From NCBI RefSeq assembly GCF_003285015.1, contig NZ_QMFB01000048.1, positions 1-52,535 of the forward strand: DNA of 52,535 nt. The letters run 5' to 3'. Origin of the DNA: Paenibacillus contaminans (GTDB lineage Bacteria; Bacillota; Bacilli; Paenibacillales; NBRC-103111). Shown piece by piece: positions 42,527-50,556 of this stretch. The notes below the pieces were generated by a model. The model did no database searches and was not told the origin of the DNA. It saw nothing but the letters and a program-made list of their open reading frames with translations. Positions within the stretch are counted from its first letter, which is position 1. The number at the start of each line of letters is the position of its first letter. The translations under genes were made by a program, and so were the position numbers.

Positions 42527-43717
42527 TTAGAACGGAAAAGCAAGCTTGCCCATCACGGCCGGCCGCTCGGCCCCCGTGGCGGATGGAAGATTGTTCGGAA
42601 TGCCGAACAACGTATTGTTGGCGAAAATCGCGAACGCCACCGCTTCCTTGGCGTCCCCGGAAATGCCGAGCTCGTCGGAAGTCGTCACTCTCTGCTGGCG
42701 CAGCAGCTCGCCGAGCATGCGGAGCAGCGTTTGATTGTGCGCCCCGCCGCCCGACACGAAAACCTCTTCCGCATCCATAACCGGCAGCACGAAGTCCCGG
42801 TAGCTTTGCGCAATCGAGCGGGCTGTAAAAGCGGTAAACGTCGCGACGATATCCGCGTCGCTCAAGCCCCGGCTCTGCATGCGACCGATCCAGTCAAGCG
42901 CGTAGGCTTTGCCGAAAAGCTCGCGTCCCGTAGTCTTGACCGGCGGACGCTTAAAATACGGATGGCTCATCATCTGCTCGATGAAGCCGTTATCGGCAGT
43001 CCCTTCCGCGGCCCATTCGCCGCCTGCGTCATAGCTGCGCGCTCCGTTCGACAACGTGTATACGGCCTGGTCGATCAGCATATTGCCCGGACCGGTGTCG
43101 AAGGCGATAACTTGCTCGGGCCGGCCCCCCGCCGGAATGGCGGTGCAATTGCCGATGCCGCCGATATTTTGCGCGATGCGGCCCTTCGTCTCGTGGCGGA
43201 GCAAAATATAATCGCTATACGGGACAAGCGGCGCACCCTGTCCGCCGACCGCCATATCGGCGGTCCGGTAATCGCCGATAACCGGCTTGCCGGTTTCCTT
43301 GGCGATCACGGAAAGATCGCCGATCTGCAGCGTAGAACGAATGAGAATTTCGTCGTTCGGATCGTTTTCCGGTATATGCCATATCGTTTGACCGTGACTG
43401 CTGACCAAATCGATGTCATCCATGCCTAAGCCGGATTGTGCGACAACCCGCTTCGTCGCGTCCGCCAGCACGTGGCCCATATAGAAATTCATGCCGCATA
43501 CTTGCGCAACATCGGATCGTTCGACGCTGCACAGTTCCTTCAACCGTTCGCGCAGGGCGTCGTCATACACGGTCGAGCCGTAGTGAACGAGCTCCACCTT
43601 GGACTCGAGCCCTTTGCCCTCGATTCGAACGATCGCCACGTCGACGCCGTCAAGCGACGTGCCTGACATGAGACCGGCAATCAGCCGGCTCGGTTTATTG
43701 ATAAGCTCTGCTAACAT
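42527..43717 (-). CDS. anmK: anhydro-N-acetylmuramic acid kinase
   Basis: Opens 1,6-anhydro-MurNAc while phosphorylating it, giving MurNAc-6-phosphate. The protein is 396 residues. The N-terminal ATP motif is GLMSGTSLDGVDVAIV; SSHGQTIWH, GDYRTADMAVGGQGAPLVPY, NIGGIGNCT, FDTGPGNMLID and VSGGGAHNQTLLRML are family blocks. GAGGG lies 7 nt before the ATG. It follows the NamZ-like gene by about 50 bp. Confidence 0.95.
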   Translation of the reverse strand: MLAELINKPSRLIAGLMSGTSLDGVDVAIVRIEGKGLESKVELVHYGSTVYDDALRERLKELCSVERSDVAQVCGMNFYMGHVLADATKRVVAQSGLGMDDIDLVSSHGQTIWHIPENDPNDEILIRSTLQIGDLSVIAKETGKPVIGDYRTADMAVGGQGAPLVPYSDYILLRHETKGRIAQNIGGIGNCTAIPAGGRPEQVIAFDTGPGNMLIDQAVYTLSNGARSYDAGGEWAAEGTADNGFIEQMMSHPYFKRPPVKTTGRELFGKAYALDWIGRMQSRGLSDADIVATFTAFTARSIAQSYRDFVLPVMDAEEVFVSGGGAHNQTLLRMLGELLRQQRVTTSDELGISGDAKEAVAFAIFANNTLFGIPNNLPSATGAERPAVMGKLAFPF

Positions 43718-43771
43718 AAAGGAACCCTCGCCTTCCTCAAGCTCCGGATCAACCGGTTGCCGCCTTCCGCG

Positions 43772-44971
43772 TTAAGCCTGACGTTTTCCTTTCCCGTACA
43801 GCAAGAACGGCTCCCGGTCCCGCTTCCAGGCTTCCGCCTCCTGCGACCACCGCTGCACAATGCCGGCAAGCCCGGACTCCTGCGAAATGGACGTGCGTAC
43901 AAGATCGCTTCCGGTCAAATAATCGATAAAATGCTTCCGCCCTTCCTTAAAGGGAGCGATCCATTCAAAACGGTCCGGATACATCCGGGTAATCGTATGC
44001 AGAAGCGTAAGCCCGCTTTCCAGCGATTTGTACGTGTTTTTATCCGTAACGAACGTTTGTACGCCTCCGCACAACGAGCCTTGATGCTTCGAGAACATCG
44101 GCGTGAACGTAACCGGGTGAAAATGGACGCCGGGAAGACCGGACCGGTTCATTTCGCGGCTCAGCTCGGCGCCGTCCACCCATGGCGCGCCGACGACTTC
44201 AAAAGGCTGCGTCGTGCCGCGCCCCTCCGACAGGTTGGTGCCTTCAAACAAACAGTTGCCGGTATACACGCGAACCGTATCCATCGTCGGCATATTCGGC
44301 GATGGCATGATCCAAGGCAGCCCCGTATCCGGGAACTCCATGTCGCGGCTCCAGCCCTCCAGCGGAACGACCCGCAAGTCGCAAGCCGGCTGCAGTCCGG
44401 CGTTCGCGTAGCCTGCGAATTCGCCAAGCGTCAGCCCCGTACGAAACGGCACGGCAAATCCGCCGACCATCGATTCGAAACCCGGCACCAGCATGCCGCC
44501 TTCGCAAACATTGCCGCCAAGCGGATTGGGACGGTCGAGCAGAACGAACGTTTTGCTCGCTTTCGCGCAAGCTTCCATCATATATAGCATCGTCGTCATA
44601 TACGTATAGAAACGGACGCCCAAATCCTGAATGTCAAATAGGACCGCATCGACATGCTCCAGCATATCGGCGGTCGGCTTTTTGTTCTTGCCGTACAGAC
44701 TGAATACCGGAATGCCCAATCGGGAATCCGTTTCATCCTCGAATAAGACGCCGGCCTGCCGTTCGCCGCGAATACCATGCTCGCAGGCGTACAGCGCGGC
44801 CAGCTTGACCGATGTCAAATCGGCGCAAACGTCGACAGTCGAGCGGAATTGCACGTTCACACCCGTCGGATTGGTAAGGAGCCCGATCCGGGCCCCGTTC
44901 AAATGGCGGGTTGCCCAATCCACAAGCTGATCCGCTCCGGTTCGAACCGCTATCTTCTCTACCGTTTTCAT
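43772..44971 (-). CDS. namZ: exo-beta-N-acetylmuramidase NamZ-like (DUF1343)
   Basis: NamZ (YbbC of B. subtilis) removes MurNAc from the non-reducing end of peptidoglycan fragments. The 399-residue protein has RIGLLTNPTGVN, YACEHGIRGERQAG, DIQDLGVRFYTYMTTM, LLDRPNPLGG, PSPNMPTMDTVRVYTG and EGTNLSEGRGTTQPFE, typical of DUF1343. The start at 44971 lacks any hydrophobic leader (MKTVEKIAVRTGADQLVDW), so the enzyme appears cytoplasmic. The frame is open 46 codons upstream but that part is Arg-rich and not family-like. Confidence 0.88.
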   Translation of the reverse strand: MKTVEKIAVRTGADQLVDWATRHLNGARIGLLTNPTGVNVQFRSTVDVCADLTSVKLAALYACEHGIRGERQAGVLFEDETDSRLGIPVFSLYGKNKKPTADMLEHVDAVLFDIQDLGVRFYTYMTTMLYMMEACAKASKTFVLLDRPNPLGGNVCEGGMLVPGFESMVGGFAVPFRTGLTLGEFAGYANAGLQPACDLRVVPLEGWSRDMEFPDTGLPWIMPSPNMPTMDTVRVYTGNCLFEGTNLSEGRGTTQPFEVVGAPWVDGAELSREMNRSGLPGVHFHPVTFTPMFSKHQGSLCGGVQTFVTDKNTYKSLESGLTLLHTITRMYPDRFEWIAPFKEGRKHFIDYLTGSDLVRTSISQESGLAGIVQRWSQEAEAWKRDREPFLLYGKGKRQA

Positions 44972-45038
44972 ATCTAGTAACACTCCCTGCTCTAGTTTCC
45001 CGATACGAGGCTGAACTATAAGACGGCGGCGCCGGCAT

Positions 45039-45773
45039 CTATCGAAGCGCAGCTGCCGACGGCCCTCCCGCCATCTCCTTCGAGAAAGCGTCGTCGCCGA
45101 TCGGTTCAAGAACGCCGGATTCGCTATCGGCGCCTTCCTCCTTGCGGATAAGGTTGGCGGTCAGCATGTTTAAATAAATGCCGATCATCCCGACGTACAG
45201 GAAGCCGAATCCGACAATCGTGATGCCCAAGATGACGGTAAGACAAACAATTTGAACGAATGCGCCGATCGTGTACAACGGATTGGCGATAAATAATTTG
45301 AAGCTGCGGCCGATCGCCGTAAAAATACCGACTTTCTCCTGCACGACCAAAGGCAGCGTGTAAACTTGCGAGACAAGCGCCATGGCGATGAAATACGTTT
45401 GGAAGACGGCTATGATGAAATAAAACGTGCCGCTCTTGCCTCCGTAATACCACCAGGAGGAAACGAGAATAAGTCCGAACACCGCAAGCATAAGACCATA
45501 TACGAGCGAGGCTCCGTAAAATTTGAGCGCGCCCTGCCACATAAGACGAAGCTTGCCTTTGCCTCCCTCCAGCATCCGGTGGGTTGCATAGAGCACGCCT
45601 GTGCAAAGCGGCACATAAAGCAATACCGCCAAGAATACGGCCATCCCGATCGGCAGGAAAAAGACAAAAGGAAGCAGCACCAGCGAACTGACGATACTGA
45701 ATAAAGCAACCGGGACGATCTCGCGGAATACTTGAGCTCCGGATTGAGCGACGATCTGATTAAGCTTTTTCAT
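45039..45773 (-). CDS. DUF624/YesL-like membrane protein
   Basis: A 244-residue membrane protein with about five or six hydrophobic segments (for example LFSIVSSLVLLPFVFFLPIGMAVF; VYGLMLAVFGLILVSSWWYY; IVCLTVILGITIVGFGFLYVGMIG). RSFKLFIANPLYTIGAF fits DUF624 proteins, which are often encoded beside carbohydrate ABC transporters in Bacillales and have no settled function. Its C-terminal tail is acidic and cytoplasmic. It lies between the ATPase and NamZ genes. The family call is moderate. Confidence 0.65.
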   Translation of the reverse strand: MKKLNQIVAQSGAQVFREIVPVALFSIVSSLVLLPFVFFLPIGMAVFLAVLLYVPLCTGVLYATHRMLEGGKGKLRLMWQGALKFYGASLVYGLMLAVFGLILVSSWWYYGGKSGTFYFIIAVFQTYFIAMALVSQVYTLPLVVQEKVGIFTAIGRSFKLFIANPLYTIGAFVQIVCLTVILGITIVGFGFLYVGMIGIYLNMLTANLIRKEEGADSESGVLEPIGDDAFSKEMAGGPSAAALR

Positions 45774-45806
45774 GCCATATCCCCTTCCTGAATCGGACAG
45801 CCGGTT

Positions 45807-46913
45807 TTACAGTTCGATCCGCACCTCCGTCGACGGGTCGAAGAAAACGAGCTTGCTGCGGTCGACGACGAATGTTTTCGTTTGTCCGATGCGCGCTTCC
45901 GTCACCGGATTTACGCGAGCGGTTACCATCCGGCTGCCGATGCGGAAATAAACGAGGTTCTCCGCGCCGAGGTTCTCGATGACTTGAACCTGCGCCACGA
46001 TCGTATGCTCTTTGGAGGCGATGTGCACGAAATCGTCGCCGTAAATATGCTCCGGACGTATGCCCATCACGACCGGCTTGCCTTCGTAAGCCTTAAGTCC
46101 GGACGTCATCGCATCGTCGAGAGCGATCGAGCCTCCCTCAAAAAATGCTCTGCCGCCTTCGATTCTCGAATCGATGAAGTTCATCGCAGGCGAACCGATA
46201 AATCCGGCTACGAACATGTTGTTCGGTTTATTGTACAGCTCCGTCGGCGAGGCGATTTGCTGAATGGTACCTTTATTCATAACGACGATCCGCTCGCCGA
46301 GCGTCATCGCTTCTACCTGGTCGTGCGTTACATAAACGATTGTTGCACCAAGACGTTTGTGCAGCTCGGCCAGCTCCACGCGAACCTGAACCCGCAGCTT
46401 AGCGTCCAAATTGGACAGAGGCTCGTCGAACAGGAACACCTGGGGATCGCGCACGATCGCACGGCCTACGGCTACGCGCTGGCGCTGCCCGCCGGACAAT
46501 TCGCGCGGCTTGCGCTCCAGCATGTCCGTCAAACCAAGGATGTTGGCCGCTTCCGCCACTTTGCGCTCGATCTCATCCTTCGGACGCTTCAGGTTTTTCA
46601 GCCCGAACGACAAATTTTCCCGGATCGTCATGTGCGGGTAAAGAGCATAGTCCTGAAACACCATGGCGATATCGCGGTCCTTCGGATGCATATCGTTGAC
46701 GATGCGGTCTCCTATGATAATGTCGCCGCTCGATTGGCGTTCGAGTCCCGCCATCATGCGCAGGGAAGTCGACTTCCCGCAGCCAGACGGGCCTACGAAA
46801 ACGACAAATTCTTTATCGTTAATGATGAAGTCGGAGCCCGTTACAGCAGTGAAATTTCCCCTTTTTTCGTCCACGTATTCTTTGACAACGTTTTTAAACT
46901 CCACTCTTGCCAT
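45807..46913 (-). CDS. sugar ABC transporter ATPase, MsmX/UgpC type
   Basis: Energises the sugar importer. The 368-residue protein has Walker A GPSGCGKST (about 41-49), Q-loop FQDYALYPHM, signature LSGGQRQRVA, Walker B VFLFDEPLSNLD and H-loop THDQVEA. A C-terminal regulatory MOP/OB domain (about 240-368) is present, with MGIRPEHIY. GGAGG lies 7 nt before the ATG. CUT1 operons in Bacillales often lack an ATPase and borrow MsmX, so this operon's own copy is notable. Confidence 0.93.
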   Translation of the reverse strand: MARVEFKNVVKEYVDEKRGNFTAVTGSDFIINDKEFVVFVGPSGCGKSTSLRMMAGLERQSSGDIIIGDRIVNDMHPKDRDIAMVFQDYALYPHMTIRENLSFGLKNLKRPKDEIERKVAEAANILGLTDMLERKPRELSGGQRQRVAVGRAIVRDPQVFLFDEPLSNLDAKLRVQVRVELAELHKRLGATIVYVTHDQVEAMTLGERIVVMNKGTIQQIASPTELYNKPNNMFVAGFIGSPAMNFIDSRIEGGRAFFEGGSIALDDAMTSGLKAYEGKPVVMGIRPEHIYGDDFVHIASKEHTIVAQVQVIENLGAENLVYFRIGSRMVTARVNPVTEARIGQTKTFVVDRSKLVFFDPSTEVRIEL

Positions 46914-46980
46914 TTGGATTCCTCCTTGATTAATCCCCGCAAAGCGAAGCTGTGCCGCAAACTTTTGGGGGAATCGTCGG

Positions 46981-47814
46981 TTAGCCCTTTACAGCGCCGA
47001 TCGTAATGCCTTGCAGGAAATATTTTTGCAGCGAGAAGAACAGAATGAACATCGGCAGCGCCCCGATCGTAGCGCCTGCCATAATAGCCCCGAAATCGGT
47101 CGCTTCGGCGAAACGGAACGTGGACAAGCCGACCTGAATCGTCCGCATTTCGTTGGTGCTCGTTACAAGCAAAGGCCAGAAGAAATCGTTCCAGCTGGCG
47201 ACGAAGGTGAAAATCGCAAGAACCGCAAGTCCGGGCTTAGCCATCGGAAGTATGACCTTCCAGAAGATGCCGAACTCGCTGCACGCATCGATTCGCGCCG
47301 CATGAATGAGCGAAGTGGGCAAACTCGACATATACTGCTTCATCAAGAATATATTGCCCACGCTGGCAAGCGACGGCAGCAAAATCGCCGTATACGTATT
47401 GCCGAGGTCAAACACGTTAATCATCAGTACGTACAGCGGGATCAGCGTAACTTGAGCAGGGATCATCATCGTGCTGAGCAGGATCCAGAAGATCGAGTTG
47501 CGTCCCGGAAAGTTTAATTTTGCAAAAGCGTAACCCGCGAGCGATGCGAGAAATACGTTGGTCACCGTCAACACGGCGGAAATGAACAACGAGTTGCCTA
47601 ACCAGCGAAGCGCCAGCGTTTTACCGAAGAACCGTTCATACGGCGCTAACGACCATACGTCCGGAATCCACTGCGGCTGAAACGACGCGGAGGCCTTCGA
47701 ATCCTGGAACGAGCCGATAATCATCCAGTAGAGCGGCACGATCGAGATTAATACCCAAACGAGCAGCACGGCTGCGGCGATCGTTATAAAAATGGTTTTG
47801 GATTTTGAATGCAA
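46981..47814 (-). CDS. carbohydrate ABC transporter permease, MalG type
   Basis: Second permease of a CUT1 importer, about 277 residues with six membrane segments. The EAA-type loop that contacts the ATPase is HAARIDACSEFGIFWKVILPMAKP. The C-terminus is YFLQGITIGAVKG, typical for MalG homologues. Start choice is uncertain: a GTG at 47826 just follows the stop of the upstream permease, but GGGTGG sits 8 nt before a TTG at 47814, which I prefer. The two permease genes are nearly contiguous. Confidence 0.92.
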   Translation of the reverse strand: MHSKSKTIFITIAAAVLLVWVLISIVPLYWMIIGSFQDSKASASFQPQWIPDVWSLAPYERFFGKTLALRWLGNSLFISAVLTVTNVFLASLAGYAFAKLNFPGRNSIFWILLSTMMIPAQVTLIPLYVLMINVFDLGNTYTAILLPSLASVGNIFLMKQYMSSLPTSLIHAARIDACSEFGIFWKVILPMAKPGLAVLAIFTFVASWNDFFWPLLVTSTNEMRTIQVGLSTFRFAEATDFGAIMAGATIGALPMFILFFSLQKYFLQGITIGAVKG

Positions 47815-47827
47815 CGTGCACACCACC

Positions 47828-48745
47828 CTAATATTCGATATCGGAGGAAAAATATTTGAACTGGACGACGGACACCAAAATGATCATGGCCGCAAGCACG
47901 AAAGACTGAGCGGAGGCCAATCCGAAGTCCGAGAAGTTAAACGCAGTCTGATAAATGAGATAAGCAATGGTCGTCGTCGAGAAATTCGGTCCGCCGGAGG
48001 TCATCAGGTAGACGCTAATAAATACCTGGAACGATGTGATGACGCCGGTGACGGTAAGATACAGCGTAGTCGGCTTCAGAAGCGGCCATGTGATTTTGCT
48101 GAACTTAGCCCAGCCGCTGGCATGGTCGATGTCCGCCGCTTCGTAAAGCGACTTCGGGATGCCGCCCATCGCAGCCAAGTACAAGATAATGCCCGCGCCG
48201 TGCGCGCCTAAGTAATTCATCAGCATCAGAGAGAACAGCGCGGTGCTGGATTGACCCAGCCATACGACCGGATCGATGCCGAAGGTGCCCAATATTTTGT
48301 TCATAAGCCCTGAAGAGGTCGGGTCGAAAATGGCAAGCCAAACGACCGAAATCGTAACCCCCGATGCTACGGCAGGCAAATACAATGTCGCTTTGAAAAA
48401 CGTTTGCCAAGTATTTTTCATCTGAAAAATAAAAAACGCGAGAACGAACGTGATAATAATATTGACGGGAACCGTACCGATCGTAAAAATAACTGTATTT
48501 TTAACGGATTTCCAAAAAACGTCGTCCTGAATCATGTAGGAGTAGTTATCCAGACCAATCCATTTCGATTTCAATACGTTATATTTCTGAAAGCTCATAA
48601 TAAACGCAGAAATTACGGGATAAAGCGTAAACAGCAAAAACAACAGCACGGGAATCAAAATAAATAAATAGGCCCAGCCGTAGTCCTTCCAAAATCGAGT
48701 TAAGGAAGAAGCGGCCGGTTTAGGTTGAGCGATTCGATTTTCCAC
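47828..48745 (-). CDS. carbohydrate ABC transporter permease, MalF type
   Basis: First permease of the importer, 305 residues with six membrane segments (first at about 25-45: YLFILIPVLLFLLFTLYPVI). The EAA loop is PKSLYEAADIDHASGWAKFSKITWPLLKP. The GTG at 48745 has GGAGG 7 nt upstream; the ATG at 48781 lies before that site. A terminator-like hairpin lies between the binding-protein gene and this start. Confidence 0.92.
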   Translation of the reverse strand: MENRIAQPKPAASSLTRFWKDYGWAYLFILIPVLLFLLFTLYPVISAFIMSFQKYNVLKSKWIGLDNYSYMIQDDVFWKSVKNTVIFTIGTVPVNIIITFVLAFFIFQMKNTWQTFFKATLYLPAVASGVTISVVWLAIFDPTSSGLMNKILGTFGIDPVVWLGQSSTALFSLMLMNYLGAHGAGIILYLAAMGGIPKSLYEAADIDHASGWAKFSKITWPLLKPTTLYLTVTGVITSFQVFISVYLMTSGGPNFSTTTIAYLIYQTAFNFSDFGLASAQSFVLAAMIILVSVVQFKYFSSDIEY

Positions 48746-48765
48746 CCATGTTCCTCCATTCTCGG

Positions 48766-48800
48766 AAAAAAGAGGCCCCATATGAAACCATATAGGGCTC
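48766..48800 (-). terminator. terminator-like hairpin between binding-protein and permease genes
   Basis: On the minus strand GAGCCCTATATG pairs with CATATGGGGCCTC (about 48772-48800, one mismatch and a short loop), followed by TTTTTT. Hairpins at this place in sugar ABC operons commonly reduce permease expression relative to the binding protein. Partial readthrough is inferred, because no new promoter is seen before the permease. Confidence 0.75.
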
Positions 48801-48865
48801 TTAGGCTTACCAAAATCATGTCTTACCCGTTACCGGTCTTTATATCGAAAGCTGATCGGCAAAAA

Positions 48866-50242
48866 TTATTTAAGCAACTGAGCGCCTTTGGATTTAAATT
48901 CTTCCGCAACCGCCTCAGGCGTTTTCTCCCCGGCGAACAGCGCTTGAAGCATCGGTTTTACAACTTGCTCGCGGTAACGCTTCAGGCTTGCCGCTTTGTC
49001 CGTCGTAATCGACAGGGAAACGTTAGCCGATGTGTTGTTGCGCATATTTTGCGATGCTACTTGGTTTTCCGGTTTAGCCATGCTTTTGCCTTCGAATTGC
49101 TTTGCTTGCGATTTGCTTACAAAAGGAAGCGCCAGCTCGTTAGCCGAGTTACCCGCTTTAGCGCCGGTCAGTGCTTGCATAACGAGGAACGTGTTTTTGG
49201 CATGTTGAGCGCCTTTGTCGTTCTTCTGGCGGAACATGATGTAGCCTTCTCCGTTGCCCAGCGTTTTGCCGTAGCCTTGGATGGAGTCGCCATGCGGAAC
49301 CGGCAATTGAACGTATTCGATTTTCTCGCCTTTCACTTTGCCTGCGTCGATATCTTTGTTGCGGTTTGCGATCATGATGTCGTAGTAAGGAATGGCTTTA
49401 CTGATAATTGCCGCTTGGCCGGCATAGAACATTTCGGAACGCTTGGCCGGCGCGATAGCCGCCGTTTCTTTCGGCATCAAGCCGTCTGCGCGAAGCTTGT
49501 CGATGAATTTAAGCGTGTCGAGAATTTTGTTGTCGTTCCAGATGAAATTGCCTTTCTCGTCGACGGAATCGACCAAACCGTTCGCACGGCTCAGCATGTC
49601 GAGGAAGTCCAGGGACGTTCCGTCCGTAACGAGCGCGTATTGTTGGGTGCCGTCAGGCAGCTTTTTGTTCAGTTTTTTGGCGATTTCCATAAACTCGGTC
49701 CAAGTCCAGCCTTGTTCTTGGATCTTTTTGTAGTCGACGCCCGCTTCAGTCAGGATGCGTTTGTTCGCGCCCCAGCCCCAAAGCGATTGATACAATGGAA
49801 TACCGTATTGCTTACCGCTGAGCTGCATGGTTTCGAGCGTGCCCGGTTGGAAATCGTCTTTCATTTCTTTCGTCATGTAAGAATCCAGATCAAGCACGAG
49901 GCCTGTATCTACATATTGACCGTTCACTGCGCTGAAATACATATCCGGCGGGTCGCCTGCATTCAGAGCGACGTCGAATTTTTTCGGACCTTCCGCCCAG
50001 GAGAGCACTTCATATTCCACTTTAATGTGAGGGTATTGTTTGTTGAAATCGGCAACCAAATCTTTCATGTCGTTCTCATAAGTGCCGTGTACCGGATATG
50101 TCCACACTTTGACCGTATCAGGCGTCGTGTCTACCTTGCCCGGCTCTTCCGTTTTCGGCGTTTCCTCCTTCTTGCCGCAAGCCGCAATGACCGTGACAAG
50201 CACGAGACTCATGAACAGGGCCAACCATTTGTTCATCTTCAT
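48866..50242 (-). CDS. sugar ABC transporter solute-binding lipoprotein
   Basis: Family 1 extracellular binding protein of 458 residues. The signal peptide ends at the lipobox VIAAC, with lipidated Cys22. A linker rich in Glu, Thr and Pro precedes the binding domains (about 42-450). Tryptophans such as WTYPVHGTY and LWGWGANKR could stack on sugar rings. It is the first gene of the operon, directly after the divergent control region, with a leader of about 185 nt. A muropeptide-derived amino-sugar ligand is inferred from the operon; sequence alone does not show it. Confidence 0.9.
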   Translation of the reverse strand: MKMNKWLALFMSLVLVTVIAACGKKEETPKTEEPGKVDTTPDTVKVWTYPVHGTYENDMKDLVADFNKQYPHIKVEYEVLSWAEGPKKFDVALNAGDPPDMYFSAVNGQYVDTGLVLDLDSYMTKEMKDDFQPGTLETMQLSGKQYGIPLYQSLWGWGANKRILTEAGVDYKKIQEQGWTWTEFMEIAKKLNKKLPDGTQQYALVTDGTSLDFLDMLSRANGLVDSVDEKGNFIWNDNKILDTLKFIDKLRADGLMPKETAAIAPAKRSEMFYAGQAAIISKAIPYYDIMIANRNKDIDAGKVKGEKIEYVQLPVPHGDSIQGYGKTLGNGEGYIMFRQKNDKGAQHAKNTFLVMQALTGAKAGNSANELALPFVSKSQAKQFEGKSMAKPENQVASQNMRNNTSANVSLSITTDKAASLKRYREQVVKPMLQALFAGEKTPEAVAEEFKSKGAQLLK

Positions 50243-50412
50243 CTTGTTTCGTTCCCCCTAAGTTAGGTAATGGTTAAACCGTATGACTTCAGTTTGCATG
50301 GAAGTGAGATAAGTTATTCGCATTATTGGGAATACTACGTTTAACCCCTCCTTTTACGGATGCGAACTGAGTTGTAAGCCGGAAAGCAATACCGTCGTTT
50401 TTGAAAATCGGA

Positions 50413-50426
50413 TGGGACCGCTTTCA
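50413..50426 (-). promoter_or_regulatory. cre-like catabolite control site
   Basis: On the minus strand TGAAAGCGGTCCCA fits the published cre pattern TGNAANCGNWNNCW at every defined position. It starts about 9 bp past the -10 of the leftward promoter, at or just after the expected start point, where CcpA binding would block transcription. Confidence 0.7.
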
Positions 50427-50434
50427 CTTTTATT

Positions 50435-50463
50435 ATTATAATCTCTATGAAATATTATTTCAA
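50435..50463 (-). promoter_or_regulatory. sigma-A promoter of the ten-gene muramic-acid operon
   Basis: On the minus strand there is TTGAAA (50458-50463), a 17-nt spacer and TATAAT (50435-50440). The expected start is near 50428. The -35 and part of the spacer are covered by a perfect palindrome. Confidence 0.88.
50448..50462. promoter_or_regulatory. candidate RpiR/MurR operator
   Basis: TGAAATATTATTTCA is a perfect 15-bp palindrome with 7-bp arms. It overlaps the leftward -35. Its form (TGAAAT...ATTTCA) is like operators of several RpiR-family regulators. Binding of the operon's own regulator is inference. Confidence 0.65.
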
Positions 50464-50490
50464 GATCATTTTAAAATTACAATTTTTTAT

Positions 50491-50519
50491 TTTACAACAA
50501 AATCGGATTCCCTTATACT
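50491..50519 (+). promoter_or_regulatory. sigma-A promoter of murK-murQ
   Basis: TTTACA (50491-50496), a 17-nt spacer and TATACT (50514-50519). It reads right into the kinase gene, about 30 nt before its start. The -35 is 29 bp from the palindrome, so one bound dimer could influence both directions. Confidence 0.82.
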
Positions 50520-50556
50520 TAAATAAGATACTACCCTCATGAAGCAGGTGATAACG

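Noticed and set aside
44972..45109. 46-residue N-terminal extension of the NamZ-like protein
   Set aside because: It is Arg-rich, unlike the family, overlaps the end of the upstream membrane-protein gene, and lacks a ribosome binding site.
48725..50266. 513-codon plus-strand open frame
   Set aside because: Antisense to the solute-binding lipoprotein gene, which has a clear signal peptide and lipobox. The antisense product is rich in Phe, Arg and His, typical of a shadow frame.
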